Position numbers and translations under genes: made by a program. Of a stretch of DNA of 64,000 bases, positions 35,816 through 44,870 are shown piece by piece. The stretch is from Lunatibacter salilacus (GTDB taxonomy: Bacteria; Bacteroidota; Bacteroidia; Cytophagales; Cyclobacteriaceae): assembly GCF_009797935.1 (NCBI RefSeq), contig NZ_VOLC01000012.1, forward strand, positions 130,128 to 194,127, written 5' to 3'. Position 1 is the stretch's first letter. Each line of letters opens with the position of its first letter. The notes below the pieces were generated by a model. It was given only the letters and a program-made list of their open reading frames with translations, had not been told where the DNA came from and did no database searches.

Positions 35816-35906
35816 CAAATAAACTTTTATTGGTTATTAGGTGATATTGACAAAAGGAAAGGTATAGATCTGGGGGAATTAGTCGGATTTTTTGGTAGTT
35901 TTGAGT

Positions 35907-37805
35907 ATGGTAATTATCGTTTATGGCGTTACTGGATGTGGAAAAACCACTGTTGGCCAGTTGCTTGCTGAAAAATTGAATTTCCCATTTTATGACGGGG
36001 ATAATTTTCATCCGACTTCCAACGTCGAAAAAATGCGAAAAGGCATACCGCTCACCGACGAAGACCGGATACCTTGGTTAAATAATTTGCGAATCAAAAT
36101 TCAATCCTGGGATCGAAACGGAGGTGCTGTTTTGGCCTGTTCCGCACTGAATGAGAAATATAGAAAAATCTTGAAACGGGGGAGTAATCCCATTTGGGTC
36201 CTTTTGGATGGGAGTAGGGAACTGATTCAAGAGCGTTTGGATGCCCGAGTTGGTCATTTTATGAACCCCGCCCTGCTTGAATCTCAATTTGCTACCTTGG
36301 AAAAGCCAGCTTATGGTTATAAAGTCTCAATTGATTCCACTCCGGCTGAAATTGTGGAACAAATACATTTTCTTTTAAAAAACATGAATGAATTATCATC
36401 ATTTGGTGTGATTGGAATGGGAGTGATGGGCAAAAGTCTGGCCTTAAACTTATCAAACAATGATGTTCCCCTTTCTATCTATAACAGGCATGTACCCAAT
36501 AAAGAAGAAAAGGTAGCAGCAAAGGTATTGGAACAGTTTCCGGATCAGAAAAACATGTTGGCTTTTGATGATTTACCGTCCTTTGTGACGTCGCTTTCTA
36601 CTCCCAGAAAAATCTTGTTGATGATTCCGGCAGGAAAGGCAGTCGATCATCAAATAGAGGAGTTAATTCCTCTGCTTTCTCCAGGCGACATCATTATCGA
36701 CGGAGGCAACTCGTTTTATAAAGACACAAACCGCAGGGTAAGTTATCTGGAAGAGAAAGAACTGCTTTTTGTGGGCACGGGCGTTTCTGGAGGTGAAGAA
36801 GGTGCCCTTAAAGGCCCTTCCATCATGCCAAGTGGTCCAAAAGAAGCTGTAGATAAGGTACTTTCACTGTTTGAGAAAATTGCAGCCAAGGACAAATCAG
36901 GGAAGCCATGCACTGCATATATTGGGCCGGAAGGTTCTGGGCATTTTATCAAAATGGTCCACAACAGTATTGAATATGCGGAAATGCAGGCTTTGACCGA
37001 AGCTTATTTCCTGATGCGACGGCATTTGGGAATGGATCCCAAGGAGATATTTGAAGTGTTTAGTACTTGGCAAGAGGGAGATACTGCTAGTTACCTGTTA
37101 GAAATCACATGTGATATCCTTAATACCTATGAAGATGACGAATTGTTGTTGGATAAGATTCTGGACAAAGCTGCCCAAAAAGGAACAGGGGGCTGGTCAG
37201 TGACTACAGCGTTGGAATATGGCGTTCCTTATGGCGTTTTATCTGAAGCGGTTATGGCAAGAGCCATTTCTTTCAAGAAGGACGAAAGATCTAAAGCTTC
37301 GCAAGTCTACGGACATAAGCCGAAAGCAATTTCCGGAGATAGAAGCAATTTTTTAGAATCTCTTAAAGACGCCTATCAGGCTTGTAGAATCATCAACCAT
37401 GAAGTAGGTTTTAGTCTGATGAAAGCTGTAAGTGATGAACATAATTGGAACTTGAATTTTTCCGAAATTGCCCGTATATGGACAAATGGATGTATCATAA
37501 GATCCAGCTTAATGGAATCGGCCGTAGCTTGGTTTTCGACTACAGACAATTTGTTGATGCATCCAGAGGTTATTGACCGTATGAAACTATCCCATCAGAA
37601 ACTAGCATTTGTAGCCGGGGAGGGGATTAAGCATGGACTTGCCCTGCCTGTATTTTCTGCCGCAATCAATTATTTCCTTGGCGCAATCACTGCCGAAAGT
37701 CCAGCTAATCTAATCCAAGCCCAAAGGGATTATTTCGGAGCCCATACCTATGAACGTGTGGATGCTCCTGAGGGAAAGCATTTTCATACTGTTTGGAAGG
37801 AGTAG
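35907..37805 (+). CDS. Fused gluconokinase / 6-phosphogluconate dehydrogenase (decarboxylating)
   Basis: 632 residues from ATG 35907; an in-frame TTG at 35892 gives a poor leader. Residues 1-160 are a GntK-type gluconokinase: P-loop 'GVTGCGKTTVG' (7-17), 'FYDGDNFHPTSNVEKMRKG', 'VLACSALNEKYRKILK'. Residues about 161-632 are a complete 6PGDH: 'FGVIGMGVMGKSLALNLSN', 'IIIDGGNSFYKDTNRR', 'GTGVSGGEEGALKGPSIMPS', and catalytic 'IKMVHNSIEYAEMQAL' (Lys and Asn of the active site present). Together they turn gluconate into ribulose-5-phosphate plus CO2 and NAD(P)H. Domain boundary is at the internal Met near 'MNELSSFGV'. No frameshift is seen, so the fusion appears real. Confidence 0.93.
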   Translation: MVIIVYGVTGCGKTTVGQLLAEKLNFPFYDGDNFHPTSNVEKMRKGIPLTDEDRIPWLNNLRIKIQSWDRNGGAVLACSALNEKYRKILKRGSNPIWVLLDGSRELIQERLDARVGHFMNPALLESQFATLEKPAYGYKVSIDSTPAEIVEQIHFLLKNMNELSSFGVIGMGVMGKSLALNLSNNDVPLSIYNRHVPNKEEKVAAKVLEQFPDQKNMLAFDDLPSFVTSLSTPRKILLMIPAGKAVDHQIEELIPLLSPGDIIIDGGNSFYKDTNRRVSYLEEKELLFVGTGVSGGEEGALKGPSIMPSGPKEAVDKVLSLFEKIAAKDKSGKPCTAYIGPEGSGHFIKMVHNSIEYAEMQALTEAYFLMRRHLGMDPKEIFEVFSTWQEGDTASYLLEITCDILNTYEDDELLLDKILDKAAQKGTGGWSVTTALEYGVPYGVLSEAVMARAISFKKDERSKASQVYGHKPKAISGDRSNFLESLKDAYQACRIINHEVGFSLMKAVSDEHNWNLNFSEIARIWTNGCIIRSSLMESAVAWFSTTDNLLMHPEVIDRMKLSHQKLAFVAGEGIKHGLALPVFSAAINYFLGAITAESPANLIQAQRDYFGAHTYERVDAPEGKHFHTVWKE

Positions 37806-37813
37806 ATGAGGTT

Positions 37814-37877
37814 GATTGGTCTATAGGTTGATGGGTTGATGAGTCGATAGGTTTAAAAGTCTATGGGTTTATGGGGG
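37814..37877. repeat. Array of eight 8-bp repeats, left copy
   Basis: Exactly eight octamers (gattggtc, tataggtt, gatgggtt, gatgagtc, gataggtt, taaaagtc, tatgggtt, tatggggg), consensus GATRGGTT, starting 9 bases after the fusion gene stop. An inverted counterpart of the same size lies at 39426-39489, on the other side of the Rpn gene. Confidence 0.82.
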
Positions 37878-37940
37878 GATTTGCTGAGCGGATTTTAGGT
37901 TGACTCGTTATTTCAGATAAACGAAAACAGATTGCTATGA

Positions 37941-38065
37941 GATATTTCGGACGCTGGGCCATACCAGCCTATCGGCAGGCAGGTTTTAACTGTACCCTGC
38001 ACCGCTACGCTCCTCAGGGTCTACGCTTCGCTTCGATTGCTACAATATTTCAACTTCAACAATCG
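37941..38065. repeat. Dispersed intergenic repeat family A, copy 2
   Basis: Contains the core ACCGCTACGCTCCTCAGGG TCTACGCTTCGCTTCGATT split at 38001-38036, with hairpin arms CCCTG (37995-37999) and CAGGG (38015-38019), plus a 'cggcaggcagg' palindrome-like stretch near 37972. Same core as copies at 9910 and 63513. The rest of the 484 bases between 37806 and 38289 has no recognised feature. Confidence 0.82.
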
Positions 38066-38289
38066 AAAAACGTATATAAACGGGATCTATTTCAAATCTT
38101 AGCAAGACAGTGGTCAAAATTGCGAACTTTTGTTTTCTAAAAAGTACTCAATTATGCCATTGCAATTGGCATAAAAAGAATTACTTCTTCAAAGAATTTT
38201 GGGAGTTAAAGGAAGTAGTGGATACTATATCCGGTCAATGGCAGCATCACAGAATCTTACTGTATCACTTCCTGTATCTCCCCAACGCC

Positions 38290-39243
38290 TCACCTCCCAA
38301 ATCCCTGTTCCTTCAGGATTTTTTCGACCTCGGATACACTTACTTCCATTACGCGGGCGATAAGGTTTAGGGGCATGTTTTCTTTGTAAAGATTCACGAT
38401 TCCGGACCGAATTTTCTTCTGTTCACCTTTCTCCAATCCAATCTGTTCACCTTTCTCCAATCCAATTTGTTCTCCTTTCTCCAGTCCAATCTGTTCACCT
38501 TTCTCCAATCCGATCTGTTCTCCTTTTTGCTCGCTGGCAACTAGAGCATTCTTGAGATCCCGGTAGCGCTTGAGACTCTGCTCGTAGGCCCTTAGGTCTT
38601 TTTTTTCCAAGTTTGTGATTGTCGCTATATCCATGACTTTTTCAAATATCTTTTCCCGCACGCTGCCCGGCAGTCTTTCAAGAAACTCCAAGTGCTTTAA
38701 CACATACAGCCATTTCTCGAATTTTGTTTCAAGTTCCGACTCCTTTTTTTGGAATTTGGGAACTTCTACATACACAAAATGGAGCTTGTCGCTGAACCGT
38801 TTCCCCGTCTCAATATCCATCAGACCCACCCGTTGTAGATACCTCCCATCTTCCGGGTCCATGGAAAAATCGAGTATGGAAATGCAATAAACGGGCTGAA
38901 GAGAGTAGTTCCAATTGCCCCGCTTACCCTGCTCCTGAACGGGGTATGTGGCGTAATATAGTGAGCGGTCCCTGAGGTTTAGCTGAAAAGCCTTCTGCAT
39001 CTCCACGATAAAGCGTTCACCGGATTCGGCTATGCAGTAGATGTCAAACACCACCTTTTTGTCCATCTTTCCTGTTCCCAGATGTTCGTTTCTGGAAAAC
39101 TCCAGGCTTGCGATGGGTCCTGTCTCTGGCTCCAGTACGGCATTGATGAAGTCCAACAGCAGGTCCTTTGTGGCTTCCTCTCCAAAAATCTTCTTAAACC
39201 CGAAATCGGTGAAAGGATTTATGTTGCGGGCAATGGCTTGCAT
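38290..39243 (-). CDS. Rpn family recombination-promoting nuclease / PD-(D/E)XK transposase-like protein
   Basis: 317 residues. 'ARNINPFTDFGFKKIFGEEA' and 'LLLDFINAVLEPE' form the N-terminus typical of PF12784 proteins; 'VVFDIYCIAESGERFIVEMQ' holds the PD-(D/E)XK-type Asp and E-x-Q motif; 'YCISILDFSMDP' and 'ELETKFEKWLYVLKHLEFLE' follow. The C-terminal part has four perfect copies of the octapeptide GEQIGLEK, encoded by 24-bp tandem repeats. Rpn proteins are DNA nucleases promoting RecA-independent recombination and are often multicopy. No terminal inverted repeats typical of an IS were found, but inverted 8-bp-unit arrays flank the gene. Confidence 0.88.
   Translation of the reverse strand: MQAIARNINPFTDFGFKKIFGEEATKDLLLDFINAVLEPETGPIASLEFSRNEHLGTGKMDKKVVFDIYCIAESGERFIVEMQKAFQLNLRDRSLYYATYPVQEQGKRGNWNYSLQPVYCISILDFSMDPEDGRYLQRVGLMDIETGKRFSDKLHFVYVEVPKFQKKESELETKFEKWLYVLKHLEFLERLPGSVREKIFEKVMDIATITNLEKKDLRAYEQSLKRYRDLKNALVASEQKGEQIGLEKGEQIGLEKGEQIGLEKGEQIGLEKGEQKKIRSGIVNLYKENMPLNLIARVMEVSVSEVEKILKEQGFGR
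38419..38514. repeat. Four 24-bp tandem repeats inside the Rpn gene
   Basis: Units at 38419, 38443, 38467 and 38491; the first two are identical and the others differ by three or fewer bases. A partial fifth follows. Each encodes GEQIGLEK on the minus strand, so copy number can change without shifting the frame. Confidence 0.92.
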
Positions 39244-39425
39244 GCGATAAATATAAAAATTATCTGGAATGGATACAAATGTTGAAATGGGATATTTGGA
39301 AAGTAAACGTACCAGCGGAGATTAGGAGTAAAAGGGTGTATTTAATACTTCACCCAATTGCTTCACCCAGTCGGAGAATTATTGGAACAGGTTAAGCTGT
39401 AAGGTCTTCACTCTTTTACCTTATA

Positions 39426-39489
39426 CCCTATCGACTATCAACTTATCAACTCAACAACTTATAAACCCATCGACCTATCAACCCATCAA
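39426..39489. repeat. Array of eight 8-bp repeats, right copy (inverted)
   Basis: Eight octamers on the plus strand (ccctatcg, actatcaa, cttatcaa, ctcaacaa, cttataaa, cccatcga, cctatcaa, cccatcaa), the reverse complement of the GATRGGTT pattern. It ends three bases before the stop of the aldose dehydrogenase gene, so it lies in that gene's 3' flank. Confidence 0.82.
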
Positions 39490-39492
39490 CTA

Positions 39493-40611
39493 TTAATTCG
39501 GAACAACTCTCACAATTCCTTTTCCTTCTACACCTGCATAGATCAGACCATCCGGCCCCATTACCACATTTCGGACACGTCCCATGCCATCGATGACCCG
39601 TTCTCGTTTCACTACTTTATTTCCTTCTAAGGTCAGTTTCTCCAAGTAGGCAAAGCTCAATGCTCCTACCAGCAAATCTCCCTTCCATTCCGGATACTTG
39701 TCACTAGTCACCACAGCAAAACCACTTGGAGCGATGGACGGTACCCAATAGTATAGTGGTTGCTCCATGCCGTCCTTGTGTGTTTCTTCTGTCAGGATGG
39801 TTCCATTATAGTTGATTCCATAGGAAATAACCGGCCAGCCGTAGTTGGCTCCCTTTTTCACGACGTTAATTTCATCCCCTCCGCGAGGACCATGCTCGTT
39901 CACCCAAACTTCCTTTGTCTCGGGGTGAATGATCATTCCCTGTGGGTTACGGTGGCCATAAGAGTAAATGGCAGGCTTGGCTCCCTGCGTATTTACAAAA
40001 GGGTTATCAGAAGGGACTTTGCCGTCCTCATGCAAGCGATAAACCTTTCCTCCATCCCGTTTGATATCCTGGGGGTTGTTGTTCAGATCGCCCCGCTCGC
40101 CGATGGTGAAATACATATATCCATTCCCATCGAATACAATTCGGGAACCGAAATGAGAACCTGATTTTGAATTGGGTGCGGCTTTGTAAATTACTTCCAG
40201 ATCGGTAAGGGAATTACCGTTTAATTTCGCCCTACTGATTGCCGTATGGGAGCCTTCCTCTTCGCCCTCTTCGGATGAATACGAAAAATAGATCCAGCCA
40301 TTGGAAGCATAGTCGGGATGCAACGTGATGTCCAACAAGCCACCCTGACCCGCAGCTTTGATTGCAGGTAGTCCTTGGATGTTGGTTTTTTTACCGTCTT
40401 TAAAATGGATCAATTCTCCAGCTCTTTCGGTTATCAGCATGCTGCCATCCGGTAAAAAAGCCAGTCCCCACGGAACTTTGATGTCATCTACTACCGTTTC
40501 TACGGTGAATTTGTCCCAAGTTAAATCGGTCACTTCGGGACCATTTGGAGGAGTCTGTGCGAGACAGGCCTGACTGCTAATCCAAAGCATTAAAATAATA
40601 TATCGTTTCAT
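39493..40611 (-). CDS. PQQ-dependent aldose sugar dehydrogenase (soluble GDH family), secreted
   Basis: 372 residues with a signal peptide ('LMLWISSQACLAQ'). GSDH (PF07995) propeller motifs: 'VPWGLAFLPDGSMLITERAG', 'GQGGLLDITLHPDYASNGWI', 'HFGSRIVFDGNGYMYFTIGE', 'YSYGHRNPQGMIIHPETKEV', 'WVNEHGPRGGDEINVVKKGA' and 'NYGWPVISYG', which include the PQQ-site His and Arg and calcium-binding residues conserved in E. coli YliI-type enzymes. Length matches YliI. Oxidises aldoses in the periplasm if PQQ is available; no pqq genes are visible here. Confidence 0.92.
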   Translation of the reverse strand: MKRYIILMLWISSQACLAQTPPNGPEVTDLTWDKFTVETVVDDIKVPWGLAFLPDGSMLITERAGELIHFKDGKKTNIQGLPAIKAAGQGGLLDITLHPDYASNGWIYFSYSSEEGEEEGSHTAISRAKLNGNSLTDLEVIYKAAPNSKSGSHFGSRIVFDGNGYMYFTIGERGDLNNNPQDIKRDGGKVYRLHEDGKVPSDNPFVNTQGAKPAIYSYGHRNPQGMIIHPETKEVWVNEHGPRGGDEINVVKKGANYGWPVISYGINYNGTILTEETHKDGMEQPLYYWVPSIAPSGFAVVTSDKYPEWKGDLLVGALSFAYLEKLTLEGNKVVKRERVIDGMGRVRNVVMGPDGLIYAGVEGKGIVRVVPN

Positions 40612-40698
40612 GAAATAGGGTTTTTGGTTTAATTAATATTATGGTGATTACAAGGTACCAATTTTTGTCGGTATAGTATCTGAATTTATGTTAAGGGG

Positions 40699-43155
40699 TT
40701 ATTTTAGTAAATCAGCTTTCATTTTCATGACCCGATCTTCCAACGTTTCTGAACTTAGACTGGATCGCAGCCAAAAACCATCCACCATGATGGGGAATCC
40801 GAAAGGCGTAAACTGCACCGGACTTTTCAGAACTATCTTTTGGGAGTTAATCCGTTGAACTGCCTGTAGGACCTTGTCTTTTTCCATCTGCAAGTCAAAC
40901 ACCTCCCGGTGGGCTTGAAGAAGTAAAAGGTTATCCGGCTCGTATTCCTCAAAGACCCCATAAAGTATTCCCGAATTCGATTGCAGGTGTTTAAGACCTA
41001 TAGGTTTGCCCGGAAATCCCTGAAATACCATGCCAGAAATGGTAGCAATATCTCTAAACTTCCGTCTAGCCATCTCTGTTTCGTTGATGCTTGTTAGAAT
41101 ATCTTCTTCAAGATTTATTTCGCTGAAAAGGTCTTCCGCAAGCGCATCTTCAATCGGTATGGGAACGTCAGAAAGAAGTTCAAACCCGTAGTCGTTCATT
41201 GCCATACTAAAGCTTATGGGATAACTGACGGAGATCCGATAAGCTATCAGTGCCGCCAATACCTCATGAACCATCCGGCCTTCAAACGGAAAGAAAATCA
41301 CATGGTAACCTTCCCTAGACCGGTTCTTTTCTATCAAAAATGTATGGCTGTCAGGAATCAGCGATAAACTTTGCTGAAGCTCCAAAAGCGGGGCGATAAA
41401 CTCCACCTCTTCGCAATAGTAGTTATCATGAATTGCCTGTTCCAATATGTTCCTCATATTGGCAGCTAGTTTGGAAGAAAGGGAGATGCGGCCTCCCAAA
41501 TAGGAATGGATGTTATTACTCTTCCTCTTGGATAACTGTACCAAAACGCTCAGGTCTTTTATAGCAAGAAACTCCAAGTTTCTTCCTGAAAAGAAAAACC
41601 GGTCTCCTTTTTTCATCTTTGCGACAAAAGACTCTTCGACCATTCCAAGGTACCCGCCATGTTTGAAGCGTACTTTGTACATGGGGGCACTTACAATGGT
41701 TCCCATGGAAAGGCGATGGCGCATTGCCGTACGCTTATCTTTGACATGATATAATCCTTCTTCATCTATTTCAACTTTGGAAAATTCATCATAACCGCTA
41801 AGTGATTTCCCCCCCTTCGTGATAAATTGAAGTATCCAATCGAAAGTTTCCTGAGTGATGTCCCGAAAGGAATAGGTGCTTTTGACGATATCAAAAAGTC
41901 GATCCGGCAAGAAACCGTCCCCGACTGAGAGGGTAACCAAAAACTGTACGAGAACGTCATAGCTGAGCTGAGGGGATTGGATGCTTTCCATGTCTCCGGT
42001 ATCCATGGCGTAACGCAGTGCGGCGGCTTCTATCAGTTCAAGGGAATTGGTAGGGACAAAATAAATAATACTCGGCACGCCGGGCCTGTGTCCGGAGCGA
42101 CCTGCCCGCTGCATAAAACGGGCTACCCCCTTTGGGCTTCCGATTTGGATAACTGCTTCCACCGGCCTAAAATCTACTCCCAAATCCAGCGATGAGGTAC
42201 AAACGACCAGTTTTAATTTTCCCTGATGTAGGGAATCTTCTACCCAAGTCCGGGTATGCTGGTCCAAGGAACCGTGATGGATAGCAACCAACCCGGCCCA
42301 ATCCGGCCTTTTCTCCATAATATTTTTATACCATAACTCCGTCTGCGCCCGGGTATTGGTAAAAAGCAATACGGAATTTTGGGACTCAATGATAGGAAGT
42401 ACTTTGTGAATCAGCCGAAGGCCCAGATGACCGGACCAAGGGTATTTATCCAATTCATCCGGATACACCGTTTTGAGCTGGATCTCTTTTTCAATATTCG
42501 CCCGGATAATATTAGTCGGTAGATTTTCGCCCAGAAGAATGTTACATGCCTGCTCTAGATTACCTATAGTAGCGGAAATAGCCCATAGTCGTATGGTGGG
42601 CTGGCAAAGATTCCGGATATAGGCCAATGCCAGTTGCACCTGAACGCCACGTTTACTTCCAAGTAATTCATGCCATTCATCTATAATGATTGCTTTTACT
42701 CCAGCGAATAGCTCAGCGTTTCCTTTTTGGGAAAGCAATATATGCAGCGTTTCCGGTGTTGTTACCAAGCATTCAGGTGGATTTCTTTTCTGCGCCTGCC
42801 GGGTTTTAGTATCCGTGTCGCCCGTTCTCACGGCAACTTTCCACGGCAATTCCATGCTGTCGCAAACCTCCTGCATTGCCCGCTGTATATCCTGGCCAAG
42901 AGCCCGCAAGGGTGTCACCCAAATGACTTGGATACCATTTTTTTTTGGCTTCCTCCAGTCGCTTTTATTTTCCCGGATATAATCCAATAGGACCGGAATC
43001 CAAAGTGCGAATGTCTTTCCGCTACCTGTGGGCGCATTTAGTAGACCGCTTTTTCCATCCAAATAGGCTTGCCAAGTTTCGAACTGAAATGGAAATGGGG
43101 TCCACCCCTTGGAATCAAACCATTCCAGGCCTGGTCTTAGGTCATTATTTTCCAT
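40699..43155 (-). CDS. Ligase-associated DNA damage response DEXH-box helicase (Lhr-like)
   Basis: 818 residues. SF2 helicase motifs: Walker A 'NAPTGSGKTFALW' (41-52), motif Ia 'WVTPLRALGQD', motif II as D-E-W-H (159-162 in 'IIIDEWHELLGSKRG'), motif III 'LWAISATIGN', and in the second lobe 'VLLFTNTRAQTELWY', 'VVCTSSLDLGVDF' and 'GVARFMQRAGRSGHRPG'. The C-terminal half is the Lhr-type winged-helix and accessory region. It overlaps the upstream ligase gene by 11 bases, so the two are translationally coupled. Family knowledge: partner of an ATP-dependent ligase, an MBL-fold exonuclease and the PdeM endonuclease in DNA repair; the last two are absent here. Confidence 0.93.
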   Translation of the reverse strand: MENNDLRPGLEWFDSKGWTPFPFQFETWQAYLDGKSGLLNAPTGSGKTFALWIPVLLDYIRENKSDWRKPKKNGIQVIWVTPLRALGQDIQRAMQEVCDSMELPWKVAVRTGDTDTKTRQAQKRNPPECLVTTPETLHILLSQKGNAELFAGVKAIIIDEWHELLGSKRGVQVQLALAYIRNLCQPTIRLWAISATIGNLEQACNILLGENLPTNIIRANIEKEIQLKTVYPDELDKYPWSGHLGLRLIHKVLPIIESQNSVLLFTNTRAQTELWYKNIMEKRPDWAGLVAIHHGSLDQHTRTWVEDSLHQGKLKLVVCTSSLDLGVDFRPVEAVIQIGSPKGVARFMQRAGRSGHRPGVPSIIYFVPTNSLELIEAAALRYAMDTGDMESIQSPQLSYDVLVQFLVTLSVGDGFLPDRLFDIVKSTYSFRDITQETFDWILQFITKGGKSLSGYDEFSKVEIDEEGLYHVKDKRTAMRHRLSMGTIVSAPMYKVRFKHGGYLGMVEESFVAKMKKGDRFFFSGRNLEFLAIKDLSVLVQLSKRKSNNIHSYLGGRISLSSKLAANMRNILEQAIHDNYYCEEVEFIAPLLELQQSLSLIPDSHTFLIEKNRSREGYHVIFFPFEGRMVHEVLAALIAYRISVSYPISFSMAMNDYGFELLSDVPIPIEDALAEDLFSEINLEEDILTSINETEMARRKFRDIATISGMVFQGFPGKPIGLKHLQSNSGILYGVFEEYEPDNLLLLQAHREVFDLQMEKDKVLQAVQRINSQKIVLKSPVQFTPFGFPIMVDGFWLRSSLSSETLEDRVMKMKADLLK

Positions 43156-44737
43156 ATAGATCCAACAATGCCTTTAAATCATCAAGGGAATTAGCTTCGG
43201 TAACTTTCTTGTCTTTTCTCCATCGGAGTATTCGGGGAAATCTCAACGCTATCCCCGATTTGTGTCGTGGGCTTTGTTGAATACCCTCAAAAGCAATTTC
43301 AAAAACCAGTTTTGGCGTTACGGTTCTTACAGGCCCAAACCGCTCCTTTGTATGTTGCTTGATGAATTTATCTACGGACTGCATCTCCACATCCGTCAGC
43401 CCGGAATATGCTTTGGCAAATGGAACCAGTTGTTCCCCTTGCCATACCGCCAAGGTATAGTCGCTGTATAAGTCAGCTCTCCGTCCATGTCCTTTTTGGG
43501 CATAAAGCAAAACTCCGTCAATAGTCAAGGGTTCAATTTTCCATTTCCACCAATTGCCCCGCTTCCTACCGGCTTCGTAAGCAGAGTCTCCTCTTTTAAG
43601 CATAAAACCCTCCGCTTTTTGCTCCCTTGAAGTCTGTCTTAACTCCTCAAGTTGAGACCAACTGTCTTTTTTGATGGTATGGGAAAGTCTAAGTCGGGTG
43701 GGGGAGTCCGGCATAATGACTGTTTCTAGAATTTTTCTTCTTTCAAACATGGGCTGCTCCCGTATATCTTCATAATTAAATTCCAACACATCATATGCCA
43801 TAAAGGAAATCGGTGCGTCTTGTAGGAGCTTTTTAGTCAGGTTTTTCCTTCCGATTCGGGTTTGCAAGACCCCAAAGGGTAGGGGAGTATCGTCCTGAAA
43901 GGGGAGGATCTCTCCATCTAAAACCAACCCGTCAGGAAGGGTTGCGGCCATTTCGGTCAACTCCGGAAATTTGTCAGAGATCAATTCTTCTCCTCTGGAC
44001 CAAAGATAAATCTCCCCTTTACGCTTAATGAGTTGGCCCCGAATACCATCCCATTTCCATTCAATTAGCCATTCGCTAGGATCACCCAATGATTCCGGGA
44101 TTGCTTCCAAGGGGTGGGCTAAAAAAAACGGATAGGGTCTGGAAAGGTCGTCCTGTTGGTTATCGGAGAGGATAAGCCGATCAAAAGTCGTACTCAAGGG
44201 ATCCCAATTGCCCATTATTCGGTGGGATATTTCGGAGGTTTCTTTTCCGACTGCGGCTGCTACAGCTTGGGTGATAAGGTTTTGACTGACCCCGATTCGA
44301 AAGCTGCCCGTCATCAACTTGTTAAAGACAAAGCGTTCTTCCTTGGACAGCATCTGCCAAGCTTTGAGGATTCGGGTTTTCTTTTCCTCTTCGGAAAGCG
44401 GTTTCATATCAGCCAAATATGCTATCCAATAACTCAAAGATTGGTTGCTTTCCTGTATCGAATTGGGCAACAATAAAGCGATTGTTTCTGCCAAATCACC
44501 GACAGTCTGATAAGACTCATCAAACAGCCAAGATGGGATGCCGGCTATTTCCTGGCACCAAAACCGAAGCTGGGCAGTCGTAATGTTACGCTTGGGTCGT
44601 TTGTGGGTAAACAAAGCTAATGTCCAAAGCTTATCCGTATCCGGTGCCTCATCAAAGTAGTTTTTCAGAAACGCGACCTTATCCCTCGTCTTGTTGGTCT
44701 GGTCTAGTTGCGAAAAAAGCTTCGTAAATCGTTTCAT
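43145..44737 (-). CDS. ATP-dependent DNA ligase (ligase-associated DNA repair operon type)
   Basis: 530 residues. N-terminal DNA-binding domain (about 1-200), then the adenylation domain with the nucleophile Lys228 in 'LIEWKWDGIRGQLI' (KxDG), 'YLWSRGEELISDKFPEL' (motif with RxxE), 'GLVLDGEILPF' (DGE), 'EGFMLKRGDSAYEAGRKRG' and 'WWKWKIEPLTIDG' (motif V, KxK), followed by an OB-fold with 'VFEIAFEGIQQSPRHKSGIA'. Seals nicks using ATP; bacteria carry it alongside NAD-dependent LigA for damage repair. First gene of a two-gene operon with the helicase. Its usual upstream exonuclease neighbour is missing: the next upstream gene is divergent. Confidence 0.95.
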   Translation of the reverse strand: MKRFTKLFSQLDQTNKTRDKVAFLKNYFDEAPDTDKLWTLALFTHKRPKRNITTAQLRFWCQEIAGIPSWLFDESYQTVGDLAETIALLLPNSIQESNQSLSYWIAYLADMKPLSEEEKKTRILKAWQMLSKEERFVFNKLMTGSFRIGVSQNLITQAVAAAVGKETSEISHRIMGNWDPLSTTFDRLILSDNQQDDLSRPYPFFLAHPLEAIPESLGDPSEWLIEWKWDGIRGQLIKRKGEIYLWSRGEELISDKFPELTEMAATLPDGLVLDGEILPFQDDTPLPFGVLQTRIGRKNLTKKLLQDAPISFMAYDVLEFNYEDIREQPMFERRKILETVIMPDSPTRLRLSHTIKKDSWSQLEELRQTSREQKAEGFMLKRGDSAYEAGRKRGNWWKWKIEPLTIDGVLLYAQKGHGRRADLYSDYTLAVWQGEQLVPFAKAYSGLTDVEMQSVDKFIKQHTKERFGPVRTVTPKLVFEIAFEGIQQSPRHKSGIALRFPRILRWRKDKKVTEANSLDDLKALLDLYGK

Positions 44738-44870
44738 AGAAAATTAATTAGGATAAATAAAAAAAAGGTATCAAATAATTGTTTGAAAGGATCTCTTTGT
44801 TTTATTTTAATGTTATCATTAATAACAAACATGAAGGCCTCAATTTCGTTTGAAATAAAAAACAATTCCC

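Noticed and set aside
38419-38514. Regular tandem units considered as a CRISPR array
   Set aside because: Units are directly adjacent, with no spacers, and encode a peptide repeat. The octamer and heptad arrays were rejected as CRISPR for the same reason.
38290-39243. Rpn gene as part of a full insertion sequence
   Set aside because: No terminal inverted repeats with target duplications were found; the flanking octamer arrays are not typical IS ends.
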